Assembly: GCA_037138055.1 (NCBI GenBank)
Contig: JBAXJB010000013.1
Location: 1-35,692, forward strand
DNA from: CAITNM01 sp037138055
GTDB taxonomy: Bacteria; Pseudomonadota; Alphaproteobacteria; Paracaedibacterales; CAITNM01
Reading direction: 5' to 3'
DNA length: 35,692 bases
Made by a program: the position numbers and the translations under genes. Shown in pieces: positions 8,324 to 16,851 of the stretch (the first letter of the stretch is position 1; each line of letters begins with the position of its first letter). The notes below the pieces were generated by a model. That model worked only from the letters and a program-made list of their open reading frames with translations, was not told the DNA's origin and did no database searches.

Positions 8324-8962
8324 TGTTTGGTCAATACATGCGATGGCATTATTTATAAAAACGCGGTGCAATGAATTACAAAAATGCGGGTTTAAGTTAT
8401 CTCTTGAAAAACACTTAGCGCTCATGAAAAGCGCTTATATTACCATTAACTATGAGAAAAACAGTTACAAATGGAATGTGTGCAGAAATCAGATCGAGTG
8501 TCATTTTGCATATTTTGCTAAATGCGCACTTATGCAGAGTGCAAAGTGCGCTACACTTTTTACACCACTATGTTGCCTACGGCGTTTATTCATAGCAACA
8601 AGAATGCAAAGATAGCAATTTTTGATTTATACTGGACGGCTGGACGGATAAGTGTCCAAGTGGACGGATAGGTGGACGGATAAAAAAAGCTGAAAGCCGC
8701 AGTTTTACTATAGGGTGGACGGCTGGACGGCAAAAATGACTTTTTTGAGCGGTCTCAGAAAAAATATTTGTATTAGATCTTTTCCATATTTCTTCAAGTC
8801 TTCAAATTCTTCTCACAAAGAAAGTGAAAAAAAATCAAAAGCCCAGTTAGGTGTGCTTATGTTTACAAAAAAATAGGGTTGAATTTATTTAAAAAAGTAA
8901 CCCCGGCGTAACCCCGAAGAATTTCCTCTAATTTTAAAAACCGCTGAAAGTGTTTGTGGGAC
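8324..8962. other. Gene-poor stretch next to tRNA-Lys
   Basis: About 640 bp without a convincing gene. A 90-codon frame at 8343-8615 has poor composition (many Cys, no RBS) and is not accepted. The stretch holds the TGGACGG cluster (8633-8730) and a tandem GTAACCCC pair (8897-8904 and 8908-8915). Its position between accessory genes and the 3' end of a tRNA fits the eroded edge of an integrated element; no integrase is visible. Confidence 0.5.
8633..8730. repeat. Six-copy TGGACGG cluster
   Basis: Exact TGGACGG copies start at 8633, 8641, 8661, 8673, 8716 and 8724, all in the same orientation. The first pair and the last pair are each spaced 8 bp. An inverted GTCCA at 8654-8658 sits 2 bp before the third copy, making GTCCA-AG-TGGAC. 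The arrangement is iteron-like or a multi-site protein-binding region; the function is unknown. Confidence 0.7.
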
Positions 8963-9038
<76 letters not shown>

Positions 9039-9110
9039 GCTTGGCTATATTTTTAGCCTAAATTAGTGTGTATGTCGACCCTAAAATAAAAGAGGCACAA
9101 ATGTATTTGT

Positions 9111-9142
9111 AATGTCGAGCCCATGTTTTATGGGTCGACATT
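9111..9142. repeat. Strong stem-loop downstream of the FKBP gene
   Basis: AATGTCGA, a bulged G, and CCCAT pair with ATGGG and TCGACATT around a GTTTT loop, giving 13 base pairs, 9 nt past the FKBP stop. No T-run follows on the minus strand, so it is not a textbook terminator. A further ATGTCGACCC at 9072-9081 can pair perfectly with 9132-9141. It may be a REP-like element or RNA-stabilising structure. Confidence 0.6.
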
Positions 9143-9151
9143 ACACTGTTC

Positions 9152-9499
9152 TTACTCTGCATCAATAACTTCAAGCAATTCTACATCAAAAATCAAATTT
9201 GCGTTTGCAGGAATAAGTCTACCCGCACCACGATCTCCATATCCTAATTCTGATGGAATATGCAAACGACGTTTGCCTCCTGGCTTCATGGTAGCTAAGC
9301 CTTCTTCCCACCCCTGAATAACCATGCCGACACCGTGGGTATATTGTAGTGGTTCACCGCGATCAACGGAGCTGTCAAATTTTTGCCCATCTTCAAGAGT
9401 ACCTGTGTAATGCACAAATATAATTTGTCCGGCCTTTGGTGAATTACCAGTGCCTTCTGTTACATCTTCGTATTTAAGTCCAGAAGCTGTTGTGATCAT
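9152..9499 (-). CDS. FKBP-type peptidyl-prolyl isomerase
   Basis: 115 residues making up a single FKBP domain, which catalyses cis-trans isomerisation of Xaa-Pro bonds. Family signatures are HYTGTL, KFDSS with DRG, the GWEEGL segment whose Trp lies at the base of the active site, and ELGYGDRGAG near the C-terminus. There is no signal peptide, so it is probably cytoplasmic. It lies 38 nt downstream of the LonB-like gene on the same strand, which pairs two protein-quality-control functions. An AAAAGGAT ribosome-binding site precedes the ATG. Confidence 0.93.
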   Translation of the reverse strand: MITTASGLKYEDVTEGTGNSPKAGQIIFVHYTGTLEDGQKFDSSVDRGEPLQYTHGVGMVIQGWEEGLATMKPGGKRRLHIPSELGYGDRGAGRLIPANANLIFDVELLEVIDAE

Positions 9500-9537
9500 A
9501 ATTTATCCTTTTAAAAGTAAAAGGAAATATTAGCTTG

Positions 9538-11919
9538 CTAATGTCTGTTTTTCAAGCGTCGATGGAAAATTTTGAGGGTTTCTGCGGCTTTATCAAAAAG
9601 ACTACCCTTTTTAAAAGTACCCACTACTTGCCCCTCTGCATTGATTTTCATACCGGCAGGTAACCCTGTCATCAGCTCAATTGCTTCACATACGGTATCA
9701 ACACCCCAAATATAAAAATTACCATGTGCAATGTCTTCCACAACCTCAGGACGTAATGTAAGGTTTGAAATATTTGCATTGGGTATAATAACACCTTGAG
9801 TTTTTGTAAAACCACGCTCTTTGCACAGGCGATGAAATCCTTCAATTTTCATATGAATTCCACCCACCACTTGTGAGCTGCCAAATTGGTTAATGGAACC
9901 AGTAATAGCAAGGTCTTGACGTACAGGAACATTTGCAAGCGACGAAAGTATTGCGATTAATTCAGCCATCGATGCACTATCACCCTCGACATCCGTATAG
10001 TTTTGTTCAAAGGTAAGTGAACAAGAACATGAGAGGGGAAACTTTTGCGCAAATACACCGTTTAAAAATCCTTCTAAAATGAAGGCACCTTTTTGCTGTA
10101 TTGGCCCACCTAGTTCTGTTAAGCGCTCAATGTTCACAACTCCTTGCTCGCCCACATATGTTCTAGCACTTATACGCGCTGGAATTCCAAAACTGCGATC
10201 ACTAATACTTAAAATTGTTAATCCATTTACTAATCCAATTTTGCTTCCATGAGTGTCAATCAATACTTGGTTATGTTGAATATCTTCTAAAGTACCGTCT
10301 TCCATACGAGCATTGCGGCGGCGACGCTGTAAAAGAACTTGGTCTATTATTTTTTCATTTATAGATTTTTTTGAAGATTTTTCACTAGCAACTATGTCAG
10401 CTTCAGCCAAAATATCACTGATCAATTCAAATTTTCCAGAAAGTTTACTTCGGTCTTTTGCCCATCGTGAACTATAACCGGTCAAGTAAGAAATAGCCTC
10501 TGGAGTAATGTCACGGTTTGTTTCTTTTAGACACGTGGAACGAATAAGCTTTTGGTAATTGGTAATATTTTCCGGAGTTGCAGGCAAGTCTGTATCTATC
10601 TCTGCACGTATTTTAAAATATGAAGAAAAATCAGGGTCCTGTTGAAAAAAACTATAATACCAAACAGGAGATGCCACTAAAAAAACTTGCAAATTCAATG
10701 GAATTGAACGAGGACTTGGCGCATCATCTAAAGGTGTTCCACCTTCACGATAGCGTTCTCTAATAGTAATTTTACTATCACGAAGTGCTGATTTTAACAT
10801 ATCCCATGCATCTTCATCTTTAGCGATTTCATCGGCACGTAACACTAAAATCCCCCCATTTGCACGATGTAAAGCCCCAGGCCTAATTAATGTAAAATTT
10901 GTTTCAACACTGCCAGTTGAGGAATTATTACGATATTTAATAGATCCAAATAAATTTTCATATGTGGGATTTGATTCTAAAACGGCTTGTGCTTGGGGCT
11001 TTTGAGAGTGATCAATAATAACGTTTATACCATAGCGCTCAATCACTGCCTTACTGAGCTTCGCTTTTGGATTTTCTTCATCAAACAAAAGGGTGAGATT
11101 TTGCAAAAGATCACGTTTAAATTCATCAATCCATCCTTTTAAATGAACTGAAAATTCTTCTTTATAAGCTTGAAAATGTGGTGTGAGTATTTTTCGCGCA
11201 GTGCTTTGTTTAAGTTGAGAAATTTGTTTTTCAATTCGCTGGTTAGCTATGTTTGCAGCAATGCTTAATCGTGCCAATGAATTCCTTAAAGTCACCATGT
11301 CCTTTGGTGAATTATTGTCCTCGCACGCTTCTACGGTCTCTAGTGGTTCTAAAAATAAACCATCTATACCTGATATAAGCTCAAAACCCTTGGCTTTCGC
11401 AAGATTTTGCAACTCTTGAGTTTGTTGATCAATTTGCGCTTGCTGATACTGACTAAGACTTTCAGTTTGCTTGCGAAACTGACTAGATGTAAAAATTTTT
11501 CCAAGAATAGTACTGACACTTTGCAGCAATTCGGTAGTTTTTGATTTAAGATACACACCCTGACCAGAAGGTAACTTAAATGGCAGAGGCCTGTTATTCT
11601 CTAAAAAATTATTAACATAAACCCAATCCGATGGAGGAGGAAGTTTCTTAACATATTCTTGTAAATATCCCATGGTTGTGCTCATACGACCACTTCTGTC
11701 ATCTCCAATAACAAAAATATGAAAACGTTTGTTTCGCATTTTAAGGCCAAACTCAATAGCTTCTTTAGCACGCTCATGAGAAGATAAATCAAACAAAGAA
11801 ATAGGAAATTTATTTAAGCGATTTTTTGGCAAAAATACTGCTGGACTGCAAGGATGCAGCGGGATGCCGATTTGTTCAATAGGAATAGGTTCTTTCATAG
11901 TTCTATTATGAATGAACAA
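9538..11919 (-). CDS. LonB-like ATP-dependent protease (AAA_32/S16)
   Basis: 793 residues. The N-terminal part is an AAA_32-type module with a degenerate P-loop (GDDRSGRMST near residue 57-66). A helical insertion occupies about 130-330, and a Walker B-like GGILVLRADE stretch lies near 358. The C-terminal part is a Lon S16 protease domain. Its catalytic dyad is Ser648 (EGDSAS) and Lys691 (GGIHMK), 43 residues apart as in Lon. This is the LonB-like/YcbZ-type family rather than classical LonA, which has a different N-domain. Substrates are unknown. An alternative start is Met8 (MKEPIP). It is divergent from the yqhA-bolA-regulator run. Confidence 0.88.
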   Translation of the reverse strand: MFIHNRTMKEPIPIEQIGIPLHPCSPAVFLPKNRLNKFPISLFDLSSHERAKEAIEFGLKMRNKRFHIFVIGDDRSGRMSTTMGYLQEYVKKLPPPSDWVYVNNFLENNRPLPFKLPSGQGVYLKSKTTELLQSVSTILGKIFTSSQFRKQTESLSQYQQAQIDQQTQELQNLAKAKGFELISGIDGLFLEPLETVEACEDNNSPKDMVTLRNSLARLSIAANIANQRIEKQISQLKQSTARKILTPHFQAYKEEFSVHLKGWIDEFKRDLLQNLTLLFDEENPKAKLSKAVIERYGINVIIDHSQKPQAQAVLESNPTYENLFGSIKYRNNSSTGSVETNFTLIRPGALHRANGGILVLRADEIAKDEDAWDMLKSALRDSKITIRERYREGGTPLDDAPSPRSIPLNLQVFLVASPVWYYSFFQQDPDFSSYFKIRAEIDTDLPATPENITNYQKLIRSTCLKETNRDITPEAISYLTGYSSRWAKDRSKLSGKFELISDILAEADIVASEKSSKKSINEKIIDQVLLQRRRRNARMEDGTLEDIQHNQVLIDTHGSKIGLVNGLTILSISDRSFGIPARISARTYVGEQGVVNIERLTELGGPIQQKGAFILEGFLNGVFAQKFPLSCSCSLTFEQNYTDVEGDSASMAELIAILSSLANVPVRQDLAITGSINQFGSSQVVGGIHMKIEGFHRLCKERGFTKTQGVIIPNANISNLTLRPEVVEDIAHGNFYIWGVDTVCEAIELMTGLPAGMKINAEGQVVGTFKKGSLFDKAAETLKIFHRRLKNRH

Positions 11920-11934
11920 CTATTAAATCATTCT

Positions 11935-11965
11935 TAACACGCAGACTGGAGTGTTATTTTTTTTT
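11935..11965 (+). terminator. Hairpin plus T9 between divergent genes
   Basis: TAACAC at 11935-11940 pairs with GTGTTA at 11951-11956, with an additional inner CA/TG pairing, and nine T residues follow directly. It looks like a rho-independent terminator reading right, yet no plus-strand gene lies upstream. It could be an attenuator in the leader of the yqhA unit or a block against stray transcription. Confidence 0.45.
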
Positions 11966-12007
11966 GCAGTATTGTGTAAGCTAGCACTTTTATCATGAAG
12001 CACAATA

Positions 12008-12547
12008 ATGGCATCACCTAAAACACTATTTGAACGCGGTTTAGCTTTCACCATTTTTTCAAGCAGATGGCTGCAAGCCCCTTTATATCTTGGATTAATT
12101 GTAGCACAAGGTATTTATGTGCATAGATTCACAAAAGAAGTATGGCATCTTGTTGTTAGTTTAAAAGTATATACTGAAACTGGAATCATGCTGGTTGTGT
12201 TGAATTTGATTGATGTCGTAATGATTTCAAATTTATTGATCATGGTAATTATAGGTGGCTATGAAACTTTCGTAAGCCGACTGGGAATGGATAACCACCC
12301 TGACCTACCTGAATGGCTTGACCATGTGAACGCAAACACTATGAAAATAAAGCTTTCAATGGCATTAATTGGCATTTCTTCTATTCATTTATTAAAAACG
12401 TTTATTAATGCTCCAGAGATGCTAGAGGTAACAATTAAATGGCAAGTTATTATTCATGTGACATTTATTATCTCAGCCATAGCATTGGCGTACACAGCAA
12501 AAATTTCACAAGATAGCTTAGAGGCATTGAGTGCAAATAAGCATTGA
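12008..12547 (+). CDS. yqhA: YqhA / UPF0114 family membrane protein
   Basis: 179 residues with four predicted membrane helices (about 18-38, 57-82, 113-130 and 142-163) and a conserved GGYETFVS loop near 84-91. It matches the UPF0114/YqhA family in length and pattern; the biochemical role of the family is not established. The last 17 nt overlap the bolA start, so the two are translationally coupled. It is the first gene of a run that continues through BolA and the two-component pair. Confidence 0.85.
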   Translation: MASPKTLFERGLAFTIFSSRWLQAPLYLGLIVAQGIYVHRFTKEVWHLVVSLKVYTETGIMLVVLNLIDVVMISNLLIMVIIGGYETFVSRLGMDNHPDLPEWLDHVNANTMKIKLSMALIGISSIHLLKTFINAPEMLEVTIKWQVIIHVTFIISAIALAYTAKISQDSLEALSANKH

Positions 12548-12818
12548 AGCAATTACAAATGTTTTGAAAAATCACTTAAGTGAAAATGCTGTTTTGTCAG
12601 TCATTGATGAATCAGAGCAACATCGTGGACACAAAGGTCATAACCCTAGTATTGGTGTCACACATATCTTTATAAACCTAGTGTGGGAGGATTTTGAAGG
12701 GTTGTCACTTATAGAACGCCATAGATTGGCAAATGCATGGCTTGACGATTTTTTTAAACAAGGGCTGCACGCAGTAAGATATTGCTTAAAAACACCAGAT
12801 GAGAATATAGAATTATGA
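12531..12818 (+). CDS. bolA: BolA family protein
   Basis: 95 residues. It has the BolA pattern: a short N-terminal helix, HRGHKGH, then THIFINLV with the helical ERHRLAN segment, and a C-terminal LHAVRYCLKTPDE strand. BolA proteins partner monothiol glutaredoxins in iron-sulfur and redox signalling or act on transcription. The GTG start with GAGG 6 nt upstream lies inside yqhA, and the stop overlaps the response-regulator start by 4 nt (ATGA). This is an unusually close link between BolA and a two-component system. The glutaredoxin encoded at 26114 is dithiol (CPYC), not the monothiol CGFS type BolA usually binds. Confidence 0.85.
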   Translation: MQISIEAITNVLKNHLSENAVLSVIDESEQHRGHKGHNPSIGVTHIFINLVWEDFEGLSLIERHRLANAWLDDFFKQGLHAVRYCLKTPDENIEL

Positions 12819-13498
12819 TGCCCATGGTACTAGTTGTTGATGATGATATGCGCCTTAGGGATCTGCTTGGCAAATTTTTAAGTGATTACAGTTACCGAGT
12901 GCAAACCGCGGCAAATGCTGCGCAAGCACGTGCTCAACTTGCATCGCAGCATTTTGACATGATTATTCTTGATATTATGATGCCAAAAGAATCAGGACTA
13001 GAACTATTAGCATCATTAAGAAGTGCTCAATCTTCTTACAAACAAATACCTGTAATTTTATTAACAGCTCAAGATGGATTGGAAGAAAAAATCCACGGAT
13101 TAATGTCTGGCGCAGACGATTATTTGACCAAACCTTTTGAACCCAAAGAATTGATTGCTAGAATTGAAACCGTTTTAAGACGCACAATAGCCCCACGCCC
13201 CGTAGGTATTGATTTATGCTTAGGTGATTTTATTTTTAAAGTTGAAAAAGCAACTCTATTTAAAAACGATAAAGAAATTCACTTAACATCAACAGAACAA
13301 ATGATGTTACGCATATTATCGCAACACCCTTACCAACCTTTTTCAAGAACTAACTTGGCCCATCGAATTGGATTTATTATTAGCGATAGAAGTATCGATG
13401 TACAAATCAATAGATTAAGGCGCAAGCTGGAGGACGAAACAGGTAAATATTTAAAAACAATTAGACATGTAGGATATGCTTTATGTCCAGATTCTTAA
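12815..13498 (+). CDS. OmpR-family response regulator
   Basis: 227 residues. The receiver domain (about 4-118) has acidic-pocket Asp9 and Asp10, phosphoacceptor Asp53, Thr84 and Lys106, so it is complete. The winged-helix output domain (about 132-225) contains the recognition-helix region DVQINRLRRKLE and the closing HVGYAL. It overlaps BolA by 4 nt and the histidine kinase by 16 nt, so one mRNA encodes sensor and regulator. It resembles alphaproteobacterial OmpR-like envelope regulators; the signal and targets are not visible from the sequence. Confidence 0.93.
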   Translation: MMPMVLVVDDDMRLRDLLGKFLSDYSYRVQTAANAAQARAQLASQHFDMIILDIMMPKESGLELLASLRSAQSSYKQIPVILLTAQDGLEEKIHGLMSGADDYLTKPFEPKELIARIETVLRRTIAPRPVGIDLCLGDFIFKVEKATLFKNDKEIHLTSTEQMMLRILSQHPYQPFSRTNLAHRIGFIISDRSIDVQINRLRRKLEDETGKYLKTIRHVGYALCPDS

Positions 13499-14847
13499 AT
13501 GCAATTTCTAACCCGAAAAGGTTAATAAAAAAAACCTTGCCTACAAGTTTATTTAGCAGAGCTTTAATTATACTTTTAATGCCTTTGCTATTAGTGCAGG
13601 TGGTGCTTGGCTATATATTTTTTGATCGTCACACAGAAACAATTTTACGGCAACTTTCTAAAACCATTGCTGGTGACGTAGCACTTGTTATGGACTGGGT
13701 GGAACGCGACCCGAAGTCGATTAAATCAATTCAAAAAGCTGCGCACAAGTATATGCATCTCGATGTCAATTTTGCGCCCAAAAACACTTTAGAAAAGTAT
13801 GGATCTCATAAAGATTCTTGGTTGTATGGATTCATGGAGAATGCACTAGACGAAGCATTAAATGCTAAACAATTATCTGCAGGCAAAAAACCTTCTTATT
13901 ACCTAAGAATGCGCAACAACAATATATATATTTCAGTTGAAGCGAAAAAAAAAGGAATTTTAGAAGTTTCTTTACCACAAAAACGCTTGTTTAGTCGCAC
14001 AACTCCCTTAGTTTTAATTTGGACAACTTCATCAGCATTATTACTATTTTTAGTAGCATCGCTATTTATGCGTAATCAAATTAGGCCACTGCGTCGTTTG
14101 GCAGAAGCAGCAGATCGTTTTGGTAAAGGTGACGATTTGGGTGAATTAAAAATTGAAGGAGCTCTTGAGCTCCGCATGTTAAGTCGAATTTTTAATATCA
14201 TGCGCGCACGAATTCAGCGTCACCTGCATGAAAGAACACAAATGCTTGCTAGCGTTTCTCATGATTTAAGAACCCCTATTACGCGTATGCAACTTCAGTT
14301 AGCAATGATGCCTGAAAACGAGGATAATCGTTTACTGCAAGAAGATTTAAAACAAATGCAGCTGATGGTTGAAGGATTTTTGGCCTATGCAAAAGGCACA
14401 GCTAATGAAGCACGACAAGCTGTACCAATTGCCAGCTGTATTCAAGAAATCATTGATAATTTACCCGGCAAAAAAAATTCTATCGAGTTCATGCCTACAG
14501 ATAACCCCATATTACAAATAAAATTACAACTTTTTAACCGTTGCTTAACTAATTTGTTGTTAAATGCTAATAGGTACGCATCACATACTTGGGTAAGTTT
14601 AAAGTTAAATGTACGTCATTGTGAAATAATAGTAGATGATGATGGGCCTGGAATTCCTGTGGAAAATAGGGAACAAGTATTCCAGCCTTTTTATAGACAA
14701 GATTCATCACGAAATTTAGATGAAGGTGGTACAGGACTTGGACTAAGCATTGTGAGAGACGCTGTACGTAGTCATGGTGGCAGAATTCGCCTTGATCAAT
14801 CTCCTTATGGAGGGCTTAGGGTATCACTTACTTTTCCTAGGTCTTGA
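13483..14847 (+). CDS. EnvZ-like sensor histidine kinase
   Basis: 454 residues. Membrane segments lie at about 27-46 and 175-195 and enclose a periplasmic region of about 128 residues. A HAMP linker follows, beginning at RPLRRLAEAA. The dimerisation/H-box is ASVSHDLRTP with His260. The ATPase domain has N-box NLLLNANRY, DDDGPGIP and GGTGLGLSIV. All catalytic boxes are intact. It autophosphorylates and should pass phosphate to the adjoining regulator, whose gene it overlaps by 16 nt. The architecture matches EnvZ; the ligand is unknown. Confidence 0.93.
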   Translation: MSRFLNAISNPKRLIKKTLPTSLFSRALIILLMPLLLVQVVLGYIFFDRHTETILRQLSKTIAGDVALVMDWVERDPKSIKSIQKAAHKYMHLDVNFAPKNTLEKYGSHKDSWLYGFMENALDEALNAKQLSAGKKPSYYLRMRNNNIYISVEAKKKGILEVSLPQKRLFSRTTPLVLIWTTSSALLLFLVASLFMRNQIRPLRRLAEAADRFGKGDDLGELKIEGALELRMLSRIFNIMRARIQRHLHERTQMLASVSHDLRTPITRMQLQLAMMPENEDNRLLQEDLKQMQLMVEGFLAYAKGTANEARQAVPIASCIQEIIDNLPGKKNSIEFMPTDNPILQIKLQLFNRCLTNLLLNANRYASHTWVSLKLNVRHCEIIVDDDGPGIPVENREQVFQPFYRQDSSRNLDEGGTGLGLSIVRDAVRSHGGRIRLDQSPYGGLRVSLTFPRS

Positions 14848-14902
14848 TCTGCCAAGTTTACGTTGCGGCAAAGACAAAGATTAATGAAGTGAAGGTATTC
14901 AT

Positions 14903-15400
14903 ATGGCACAGTCTAAAGACCCCAGCGGCAAAGAGCATGCGCACAGCGTACACTGGAAAGAGCAACAACATAAATATGCTCAAACAGCAAAAGATATGTT
15001 TGAAAAATTTTCAGAGCATGCAAAGTCGTCAAAACCTGACCATGCTAAAGTAATCGAGCATCATAAAAAAAATCTTGAAGCACTTAGTGACTCCAGTAAA
15101 ATGGCAGCGGATGTTATGAAATCTCTTGCTAGTATGCAAAGTGATTTTGTTAAAAAAACATTTGAAGATATCAACGCTATGATGCGTGAATTGATGACAC
15201 AAAAACCAGGACAACCTATTGACATGTCAAAGCATGCAGAGGCAATGAAGAATTCATTGCAACGTGCTACTGACCATACAAAAAATATGGGAAGCATGCT
15301 TTCAAATTCAAGTAAGGAAATTCATGCCAAGATAAAAAGTCACCTTGATGAAGCAAAGGAAGATATCAGAGAACATGTTGCCAAACACAGTAAGCATTAG
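14903..15400 (+). CDS. Phasin family protein
   Basis: 165 residues, almost entirely amphipathic helix, rich in Lys, His, Ala and Met, with no signal peptide. The helical core around 30-115 fits the phasin fold, whose members coat polyhydroxyalkanoate granules or act as membrane/chaperone-like proteins. The start ATG 14903 is preceded by GAAGTGAAGG. It follows the kinase by 55 nt and may be in its transcript, but no PHA synthase is in the window, so a storage role is unproven. Confidence 0.75.
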   Translation: MAQSKDPSGKEHAHSVHWKEQQHKYAQTAKDMFEKFSEHAKSSKPDHAKVIEHHKKNLEALSDSSKMAADVMKSLASMQSDFVKKTFEDINAMMRELMTQKPGQPIDMSKHAEAMKNSLQRATDHTKNMGSMLSNSSKEIHAKIKSHLDEAKEDIREHVAKHSKH

Positions 15401-15448
15401 TTTGATAATGACCAGAATCTGAGAAAATATCTATTTTTACACGACATC

Positions 15449-15505
15449 CTTCTGCCCTTCCTAAAGGGTAGAAGCCCCCTTCAGTACCTTTTGTACTTTT
15501 TATTT
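15449..15505 (+). terminator. Terminator region after the phasin gene
   Basis: CTTCTGCCCTT (15449-15459) pairs with AAGGGTAGAAG (15464-15474) with one G-T pair. A second hairpin, AGTAC-CTTTT-GTACT (15483-15497), is followed by a run of T. Together they close the yqhA-to-phasin run. Confidence 0.65.
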
Positions 15506-15585
15506 CATTTCTATTGCTATCCGTAACCCTTGGGATTATATTTGAGCAGCATTATCTTTCATAGATAAAACCTGGAGAATCCTCG

Positions 15586-16842
15586 ATGCCCATCAATCAA
15601 AAAGATTTAAGAAAAAAAATTCTCATTCCTTGTTTAGTAGGGCAAGCGTTGGAGTTTTATGATTTTACCTTATGCGGTGTTTTCATGCTGATTTTGGGCA
15701 AAAATTTTTTTCCGGCAGGCAATGATTTTGCAGCTCTGTTAGGAGGAATTTTTGCATTCTCAGCTGCATTTTGGACTCGTCCCTTAGGAGCATTACTGTT
15801 TGGTCATATAGGTGACAAATACGGCAGGAAGAAAGCGCTTACTTGGTCCATTTTACTGATGGGTGTACCAACCCTAGTTATTGGCATTTTACCTTCATAT
15901 GCAAGCATAGGATTAGCAGCACCTTGTATATTGCTTGGTTGTCGTTTAATACAAGGTCTATGCGCTGGAGGAGAATATAATGGCGCTGCAGTTTTTGCCC
16001 TAGAACACATGAAGACTAAGCCAGGAATGATTAGTGGGCTTATATCTGCTTCATGCGTGATGGGTGCAGTTAGCGCAACTGTAAGTGCGTACCTTGTAAC
16101 GAATTTTTTAAATTTTGAACAAGCATGGAGAATCCCCTTTTATTTAGGTGCCTGTGTAGCTGTAGTTGGATTTATTTTGCGCAAAAAAGCAATGGAAACT
16201 ATGGAATTTATTAAAAGAAAACCTATAAAAGGATTACCTATTGTTGAGATAATAAAAAAATATCCAAAACAGTACATGTTGGCGATTGCAGCGGGTGCTT
16301 TTAATGGTGTCTTAAGTTACACCTTGTTTGGATTTTTAAACTTGTATATTACTCAGTATATTGGTGTAAAATTCGCAACAAGTCTGTTTTTCAACATATT
16401 TGGCATGCTTGCTTTTATGATATGTTGCCCCATTTTTGGACGTATTTCAGATAAAATCACTCCGTATCGTTCAATGCTTTTAGCAGCAGTTATAGCAATT
16501 TTTTCAAGTTGGATTGGGTTTGTCCTTTTACAACGCGGGACCTTTGAAGAGATTATTATAGGTCAGATATTTATAGGAATTGGTGTAGGAAGTTTTGTTG
16601 GCCCCTCACATATATTTCTGCAGCAACAATTTTTACCAGAAGTTCGTTATACAGGAGTTGCATCAGGATTTTCTATAGGAATGGCTATAACGGGTGGTAC
16701 AACTGCACTGATAATGACATACGTAATAAAAGAAACGCAATTATTACTAGCGCCAGCTATGTACATATCAGGCGCTGCTGTTCTTTGGATACTTGCTCTA
16801 ACATTTTTTAGTTCAAAAGACCAAAAGCAAGCGAATAAGTAA
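15586..16842 (+). CDS. MFS transporter, ProP-like metabolite:proton symporter
   Basis: 418 residues, about 12 membrane helices. The MHS-family signature is clear: GQALEFYDF at the start of helix 1, GHIGDKYGRKKAL between helices 2 and 3 (MFS motif A), and RLIQGLCAGGEYNGA in helix 4. This family includes ProP (proline/betaine), KgtP (alpha-ketoglutarate) and relatives; the substrate cannot be chosen from sequence alone. It has its own RBS (GGAG) and converges with rpe, the two stops being 9 bp apart. Confidence 0.88.
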   Translation: MPINQKDLRKKILIPCLVGQALEFYDFTLCGVFMLILGKNFFPAGNDFAALLGGIFAFSAAFWTRPLGALLFGHIGDKYGRKKALTWSILLMGVPTLVIGILPSYASIGLAAPCILLGCRLIQGLCAGGEYNGAAVFALEHMKTKPGMISGLISASCVMGAVSATVSAYLVTNFLNFEQAWRIPFYLGACVAVVGFILRKKAMETMEFIKRKPIKGLPIVEIIKKYPKQYMLAIAAGAFNGVLSYTLFGFLNLYITQYIGVKFATSLFFNIFGMLAFMICCPIFGRISDKITPYRSMLLAAVIAIFSSWIGFVLLQRGTFEEIIIGQIFIGIGVGSFVGPSHIFLQQQFLPEVRYTGVASGFSIGMAITGGTTALIMTYVIKETQLLLAPAMYISGAAVLWILALTFFSSKDQKQANK

Positions 16843-16851
16843 TTAACCTTA

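Noticed and set aside
8343..8615. 90-codon plus-strand frame
   Set aside because: No RBS, odd Cys-rich composition, no recognised motif, and it lies in the gene-poor edge next to tRNA-Lys.
8633..8730. CRISPR array
   Set aside because: The repeats are 7 bp and irregularly spaced, with no spacers of constant length and no cas genes.
14844..15053. 69-codon frame overlapping the phasin start
   Set aside because: It shares sequence with the phasin gene, which has the better RBS and a family-like product.
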